Of a stretch of DNA of 9,840 nucleotides, positions 6,995 to 9,840 are shown in pieces (the stretch's first letter is position 1; the number at the start of each line of letters is the position of its first letter). Origin of the DNA: Bacteroidota bacterium (GTDB taxonomy: Bacteria > Bacteroidota > Bacteroidia > Flavobacteriales > Flavobacteriaceae); the NCBI GenBank assembly GCA_023393485.1, contig JAEWLD010000226.1, forward strand, positions 1-9,840, given 5' to 3'. The notes below the pieces were generated by a model. That model searched no databases. It saw only the letters and a list, made by a program, of their open reading frames with translations, and had not been told where the DNA came from. Position numbers and translations under genes: made by a program.

Positions 6995-7897
6995 TTATTT
7001 AATCTTGAGAATTTGCCCGATTGAAATCGCGTTTTCTGAAATATTGTTTTTCTGACGCAATTCATCTACACTGAGATTGAATTTTTTCGAAATCGAATAA
7101 AGCGTATCGCCTTTCACGACTTGATAAGTATCGATGTCATTGGAAGCGATCACCGGCGTTTGCGTCAGCGGCTTGGTATTGAGCGGGACAAATTCCCCGC
7201 CAGTGACTTCGGCATCGTAGCGATTGAGTTGATAGCGCTCGATAATACCGATAAGTTTTTCGGGATATTTTGGATCGGTCGCATAACCGGCAGCTTTCAA
7301 CCCGCGTGCCCAGCCCTGATAATCGCGTTTATCCAGATTGAAAAGAAAAGCATATCGATCACGGCTGGTGAGAAACAATGAATGGTCTTGGTAGGATTGC
7401 GCCGGATCGTCGTATTTCCTGAAACATTCCTGAGCCGCATCATCGTCATAAGCCACGCTCGGCCCTGTCCATTCCTTATGGCATTTGATTCCGAAATGAT
7501 TGTTGGCCAACGCACTCAGCGGCCCGGTTCCCGCACCCGATTCAAGTATTCCCTGTCCGAGAATGATGCTGGCCGGAATGCCGTATTGCATCATGTTATT
7601 TTTTGCAATGTCTTTGTATTGACCTATGTAATTGAATACCATGTCAGTCGTGACTTTGACTCGCGTGGTTGCTTCGAGGATTTCCGGCTTTGAATAATTT
7701 GCATTGCCGCTCTTATTCGTGGCAGTACTTGACGAACTGGATTTCGCGGCGGCTGCAACAGGTTTTCTTGCAACCGGCTTCCTTGCGTTGCGCGTCACCG
7801 CAGGCTTTTTATAAGTTGTTGTCCTCGCCACTGGCTTATGGCCGCCACAGGCCGCCAAAAGGATGGCCATAATCAAAAGGGAAAGTTTTTTAAACAT
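6995..7897 (-). CDS. Glucosaminidase (GH73-type) lipoprotein with C-terminal LysM
   Basis: A 300-residue cell-wall hydrolase. Residues 1-17 are a lipoprotein signal (lipobox LLAAC, Cys17). Residues 20-70 form a low-complexity linker rich in Lys, Arg, Pro, Ala and Ser. Residues about 84-225 are the glucosaminidase domain: [20 protein letters not shown] with the likely catalytic Glu119, NNHFGIKCH, and [15 protein letters not shown]. Residues 257-299 are one LysM peptidoglycan-binding repeat ([20 protein letters not shown]). It probably cleaves peptidoglycan glycan strands at the inner face of the outer membrane or in the periplasm during growth or separation. The ATG at 7897-7895 is chosen; the frame could also begin at a TTG at 7906. 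The start overlaps the stop of the upstream PLP enzyme by eight bases, which suggests translational coupling. Confidence 0.92.
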   Translation of the reverse strand: MFKKLSLLIMAILLAACGGHKPVARTTTYKKPAVTRNARKPVARKPVAAAAKSSSSSTATNKSGNANYSKPEILEATTRVKVTTDMVFNYIGQYKDIAKNNMMQYGIPASIILGQGILESGAGTGPLSALANNHFGIKCHKEWTGPSVAYDDDAAQECFRKYDDPAQSYQDHSLFLTSRDRYAFLFNLDKRDYQGWARGLKAAGYATDPKYPEKLIGIIERYQLNRYDAEVTGGEFVPLNTKPLTQTPVIASNDIDTYQVVKGDTLYSISKKFNLSVDELRQKNNISENAISIGQILKIK

Positions 7898-8792
7898 CGA
7901 TTTCAATTAATGGATAATTCTTATTTTTAAGTTGGTCGTTCATTCCTTTTATTCCTTGTAAACCGCCAGAGTGGATTGCTAAAATCTTCGCGCCATCGGC
8001 AAAATAACCGCTGTTGATTAAATCCATAACGCCAAAAAGCATTTTTCCAGTATAAACAGGATCAAGCGGGACTTTTGTGTCGCGATAAAACTGATTGATA
8101 AAATTGATCAATTCGTTATTTACTTTCGCATAACCGCCAAATTCATATCCTGAAACCAGCTGCCAATTCGATTTGCTCGTAAACTTTGCAATGTCGTTTG
8201 CGGGAAAATCGCCTCTGAGCGCGGGAAACACCAAAACGTTCTGTTTTTCGGCCGTTGCATTGATAATTCCCGCGGCTGTTCCGCCCGTTCCGGCAGCGCA
8301 GCAAATATAGTCAAAATCAAAGTCGGCAGCAGTCAAAATTTCTTCACAGCCTTTTACCGCAAGCGCATTTGTCCCGCCTTCGGGAATCAAATAAAAATCG
8401 CCAAACTGCTCTCCCAATTGCTTAACAAATTCCGGATTGCCTTTATCCCTGTACGTTTCGCGCGAAATGAATTTAAACCGCATGCCACAGCCAGCGGCAA
8501 ATGAAAGTGTCGGATTCTTTGAAATGGCTGTTGATAATTCTTCGCCGCGAATGATTCCTATGGTTTCCAAACCCTCGCGTGCACCGGCGGCCGCCGCTGC
8601 GGCAATATGGTTTGAAAAGGCACCGCCAAAGGTCAACAGACGGGTATGGTTTTCAGCCTTGGCCTGTATTAAGTTGTATTTGAGCTTCCGGAATTTATTG
8701 CCTGGCACCAATGGGTCGACCAAATCTTCGCGACGAATGCAAAGCGTAACATCTTTTCGGGGAATTGGAATGATTTGGGTCGCAACTTCCAT
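7890..8792 (-). CDS. PLP-dependent ACC deaminase / D-cysteine desulfhydrase-like enzyme
   Basis: A 300-residue fold-type II PLP enzyme. The Schiff-base lysine is Lys33 in PGNKFRKLKYN, matching the GGNKTRKLEY site of ACC deaminases. It is followed by LLTFGGAFSNHIAAAAAAG, the glycine-rich phosphate-binding CCAAGTGGTAAGI, and IHSGGLQG near the C-terminus. The family includes 1-aminocyclopropane-1-carboxylate deaminase and D-cysteine desulfhydrase; the sequence alone does not separate them, and flavobacterial members are slightly short (about 300 rather than 330-340 residues). ATG 8792 is chosen: the frame is open for 61 more codons, but that stretch overlaps the neighbouring HExxH gene and has no family resemblance. 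It lies 55 bases after the HExxH gene and overlaps the start of the glucosaminidase gene by eight bases. Confidence 0.88.
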   Translation of the reverse strand: MEVATQIIPIPRKDVTLCIRREDLVDPLVPGNKFRKLKYNLIQAKAENHTRLLTFGGAFSNHIAAAAAAGAREGLETIGIIRGEELSTAISKNPTLSFAAGCGMRFKFISRETYRDKGNPEFVKQLGEQFGDFYLIPEGGTNALAVKGCEEILTAADFDFDYICCAAGTGGTAAGIINATAEKQNVLVFPALRGDFPANDIAKFTSKSNWQLVSGYEFGGYAKVNNELINFINQFYRDTKVPLDPVYTGKMLFGVMDLINSGYFADGAKILAIHSGGLQGIKGMNDQLKNKNYPLIEIDV

Positions 8793-8797
8793 GGGCA

Positions 8798-8805
8798 CAA
8801 ATTTA
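8798..8805 (-). promoter_or_regulatory. Possible -7 element upstream of the PLP enzyme
   Basis: Read on the minus strand this is TAAATTTG, an exact TAnnTTTG box, only five bases before the ATG at 8792, so a transcript from it would be leaderless or nearly so. There is no good -33 TTG. It abuts a near-palindrome, ACCGATTATAACCGGT at 8805-8820 (one mismatched pair), which might be an operator. Weak evidence; readthrough from the HExxH gene is just as likely. Confidence 0.25.
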
Positions 8806-8847
8806 CCGATTATAACCGGTTTACATTGTAATGAAACGGCGTTTAAC

Positions 8848-9174
8848 CTAAAGATAACGCAAAAACCGCCAAAACGGCCTTCGTTGAAGGTACGTGCGAT
8901 TGGCTTCTTCGGCGTATGCTTCGCGCTCAAAACAAATACCGCGGTAGGCAACCTGCCAGTCACCAATCTTGGCAAATCGTATTATGAATTCAATTCCGTA
9001 CCAAAGGAAAAATCCGATTATCAGCATTTCTGCCTGCTGCCTGAGATGAATTTTCTCGTGATTGAGCGAAACTACATCGGCTGCGTGGCTTTTCGACCTG
9101 AAAAATACGAATGGAAATATCGTAATTCCGCCGTAGCCTTTCGGTACCAAATATTTTGAAACGATGAGAAACAT
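8848..9174 (-). CDS. Small membrane protein with HExxH motif
   Basis: A 108-residue protein I do not recognise by gene name, although I believe similar small proteins occur widely in flavobacteria. Residues 39-43 are HEKIH, an exact HExxH zinc-metalloprotease motif, followed by LRQQAE. Next comes a hydrophobic helix at about 50-68 (MLIIGFFLWYGIEFIIRF). FEREAYAEEAN at 82-92 could supply a third, glutamate, zinc ligand (Glu83 or Glu85). The C-terminus is basic and aromatic (RRPFWRFLRYL). The first 25 residues are also hydrophobic (FLIVSKYLVP, ITIFPFVFF). It could be a minimal membrane-associated zincin or a non-catalytic metal-binding relative. It is the first gene of the minus-strand run leading to hemL. 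No good promoter box was found in the 120 bases above its start. Confidence 0.72.
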   Translation of the reverse strand: MFLIVSKYLVPKGYGGITIFPFVFFRSKSHAADVVSLNHEKIHLRQQAEMLIIGFFLWYGIEFIIRFAKIGDWQVAYRGICFEREAYAEEANRTYLQRRPFWRFLRYL

Positions 9175-9245
9175 TCTTTTTTAAATCCTAAATTTCCGCT
9201 GTGTTTTATTTAGCCTGGGGAAGCGGTAACCTCTGATAAATTATT

Positions 9246-9253
9246 TAATTTTG
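9246..9253 (+). promoter_or_regulatory. Probable -7 element of the DUF5522-like gene
   Basis: TAATTTTG fits TAnnTTTG exactly and lies 44 bases before the ATG at 9298. No TTG sits at the ideal distance upstream. The remaining part of the 9175-9297 gap, between two divergent genes, shows nothing else. Confidence 0.4.
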
Positions 9254-9297
9254 ACCAAACCGGAAAATCATACTGATTTATCATTCGGTTTACTGTG

Positions 9298-9480
9298 ATG
9301 GAAGAACAAAATAAGGAAAATAAACTCATCGAAGGCGAAGATTATTACCTCACGCCCGAAGGATGGAAAGTTTTTACCGAAAAGTTCCACCTCAAACGCG
9401 GCTATTGCTGCCGCTCCGGATGCCGCCATTGCCCGTACGGCTTTGACAAAAATACGGGAACGATTAGAAAGAAGAATTAG
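9298..9480 (+). CDS. DUF5522-like small Cys-cluster protein
   Basis: A 60-residue protein. It carries the compact motif YYLTPEGWKVFTEKFHLKRG followed directly by CCRSGCRHCPYG, with Cys37, Cys38, Cys42 and Cys45. This YY...VFT..(F/Y)HL.RG.CC..GCRHCPY pattern is what I know as DUF5522, found in bacteria and, as I recall, in some eukaryotic proteins. Four closely spaced cysteines suggest binding of zinc or an Fe-S cluster; the function is not known to me. No signal peptide, so cytosolic. ATG 9298 is used; a GTG at 9295 is in frame and would add one residue. It points the same way as hutU, 140 bases downstream, but a large palindrome lies between, so cotranscription is uncertain. Confidence 0.8.
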   Translation: MEEQNKENKLIEGEDYYLTPEGWKVFTEKFHLKRGYCCRSGCRHCPYGFDKNTGTIRKKN

Positions 9481-9483
9481 GAT

Positions 9484-9518
9484 TTGGGCGTTGCGCAAGC
9501 GCCGGGCTTTCCGCACTC
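9484..9518. repeat. GC-rich block of a probable dispersed Bacteroidota intergenic element
   Basis: Directly after the DUF5522-like stop, the sequence turns GC-rich. It contains GGGCGTT, then GCGCAAGCGC (9493-9502, two GCGC arms around AA), then CGGGCTTTCCGCACTCGC (9503-9520). From memory, a motif of the form GGGCGTT / short stem / CGGGCTTTCCGC recurs between genes in many Bacteroidota genomes; I cannot confirm this without a search. It abuts the 55-bp palindrome. No reading frame of interest crosses it. Confidence 0.5.
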
Positions 9519-9573
9519 GCTCTTTGGGTAAACCTCACAGGTTTTCAAAACCTGTGAGGTTTACCCAAAGAGC
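9519..9573. repeat. 55-bp perfect palindrome (27-bp arms, one-base centre)
   Basis: The left arm 9519-9545 and right arm 9547-9573 are exact reverse complements over all 27 bases, with a single C at 9546 between them. The centre reads ACAGGTTTTCAAAACCTGT. The AAAACCTGTGAGGTTT core resembles palindromic repeats I recall from other flavobacterial genomes. It lies between two genes on the same strand and lacks the T-tract after the stem of a standard terminator, although such a hairpin could still stop or stabilise transcripts. Confidence 0.93.
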
Positions 9574-9620
9574 TCAAACAATGCTCCAATCCCTAACGCG
9601 AACCGAACTAACATTCAAAC

Positions 9621-9840
9621 ATGACCTTCAAAGAGCAAATCCAGCAAGGAATCCCATCGGTTTTACCCAACCCGAAACCTTACGACCCAAATATCAACCA
9701 CGCGCCAAAACGCAAAGAAATCCTCTCGCCAGACGAGAAAAAACTCGCCGTCCGAAATGCTTTGCGCTATTTCGACGCCAAACACCACGCGGTTCTGGCC
9801 CCGGAATTCATGGACGAGCTCAATACTTACGGCCGGATTT
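9621..9840 (+). CDS. hutU: Urocanate hydratase, N-terminal part
   Basis: The first 73 codons; the gene runs off the right edge. Urocanate hydratase is the NAD-dependent second enzyme of histidine degradation, converting urocanate to imidazolone propionate in the cytosol. The N-terminus MTFKEQIQQGIPSVLPNPKP, then NHAPKRKEILSPDEKKLAVRNALRYF and a segment ending in LNTYGRI closely match the start of flavobacterial urocanate hydratases as I remember them. The NAD-binding and catalytic cysteine regions lie outside the window. The start ATG follows a stretch (9574-9620) with no -7 box, so the promoter may lie further up or transcription may pass through the palindrome. Other hut genes are not visible. 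Confidence 0.9.
   Translation, partial: MTFKEQIQQGIPSVLPNPKPYDPNINHAPKRKEILSPDEKKLAVRNALRYFDAKHHAVLAPEFMDELNTYGRI

Noticed and set aside
8793..8975. 61-codon N-terminal extension of the PLP enzyme
   Set aside because: It overlaps the HExxH gene in another frame and lacks similarity to fold-type II PLP enzymes.
8437..9159. 240-codon plus-strand open frame
   Set aside because: It runs antisense to the PLP enzyme and to the HExxH gene, both of which have clear family motifs; its own translation resembles nothing I know.
9519..9573. Simple intrinsic terminator
   Set aside because: The stem is much longer than usual, the loop is one base, and no T-tract follows either arm; a role in termination is possible but not the plain reading.

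Overview
The window looks like chromosomal DNA from a member of the Bacteroidota, most likely a Flavobacteriaceae species close to Flavobacterium with moderate GC content. Four things support this. A SusC/RagA-type TonB-linked receptor starts at the left edge. Several genes are preceded by the Bacteroidota -7 element (TAnnTTTG), in two cases with a -33 TTG box exactly 19 bases upstream, and there are no Shine-Dalgarno sequences. The signal peptides and lipoboxes are of flavobacterial type. RnhB, LipB, LysRS, HemL and HutU all read like flavobacterial orthologues.

Layout. Positions 1-510 (minus) hold the N-terminus of a SusC-like outer-membrane protein. Positions 705-2765 hold rnhB (plus) converging on lipB (minus) with an 83-bp overlap of coding sequence, and a small lipoprotein gene upstream of lipB in the same direction. 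A divergent intergenic region follows; it contains a heptanucleotide repeat array forming part of a strong-looking promoter for lysS (2917-4617), which ends at an intrinsic terminator. Next are two small secreted LTxxQ (Spy/CpxP-like) proteins on the plus strand (4786-5660), closed by a bidirectional terminator. That terminator is shared with a long minus-strand run read from 9174 down to 5704: a tiny HExxH membrane protein, a PLP-dependent ACC deaminase/D-cysteine desulfhydrase-like enzyme, a GH73 glucosaminidase lipoprotein with LysM, and hemL. On the right, a DUF5522-like Cys-rich small protein and the start of urocanate hydratase (hutU) run on the plus strand. They are separated by a GC-rich block and a 55-bp near-continuous perfect palindrome.

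Function. Most of the window is housekeeping: RNA/DNA hybrid repair, lipoylation, lysine tRNA charging, tetrapyrrole synthesis, wall remodelling and histidine catabolism. I see no phage, CRISPR, toxin-antitoxin or defence system, and no clear new multi-gene system. The items most worth a second look are the composite palindromic intergenic element at 9484-9573, the 108-residue HExxH membrane protein, the heptad repeats inside the lysS promoter, and the small Cys-cluster protein next to hutU.
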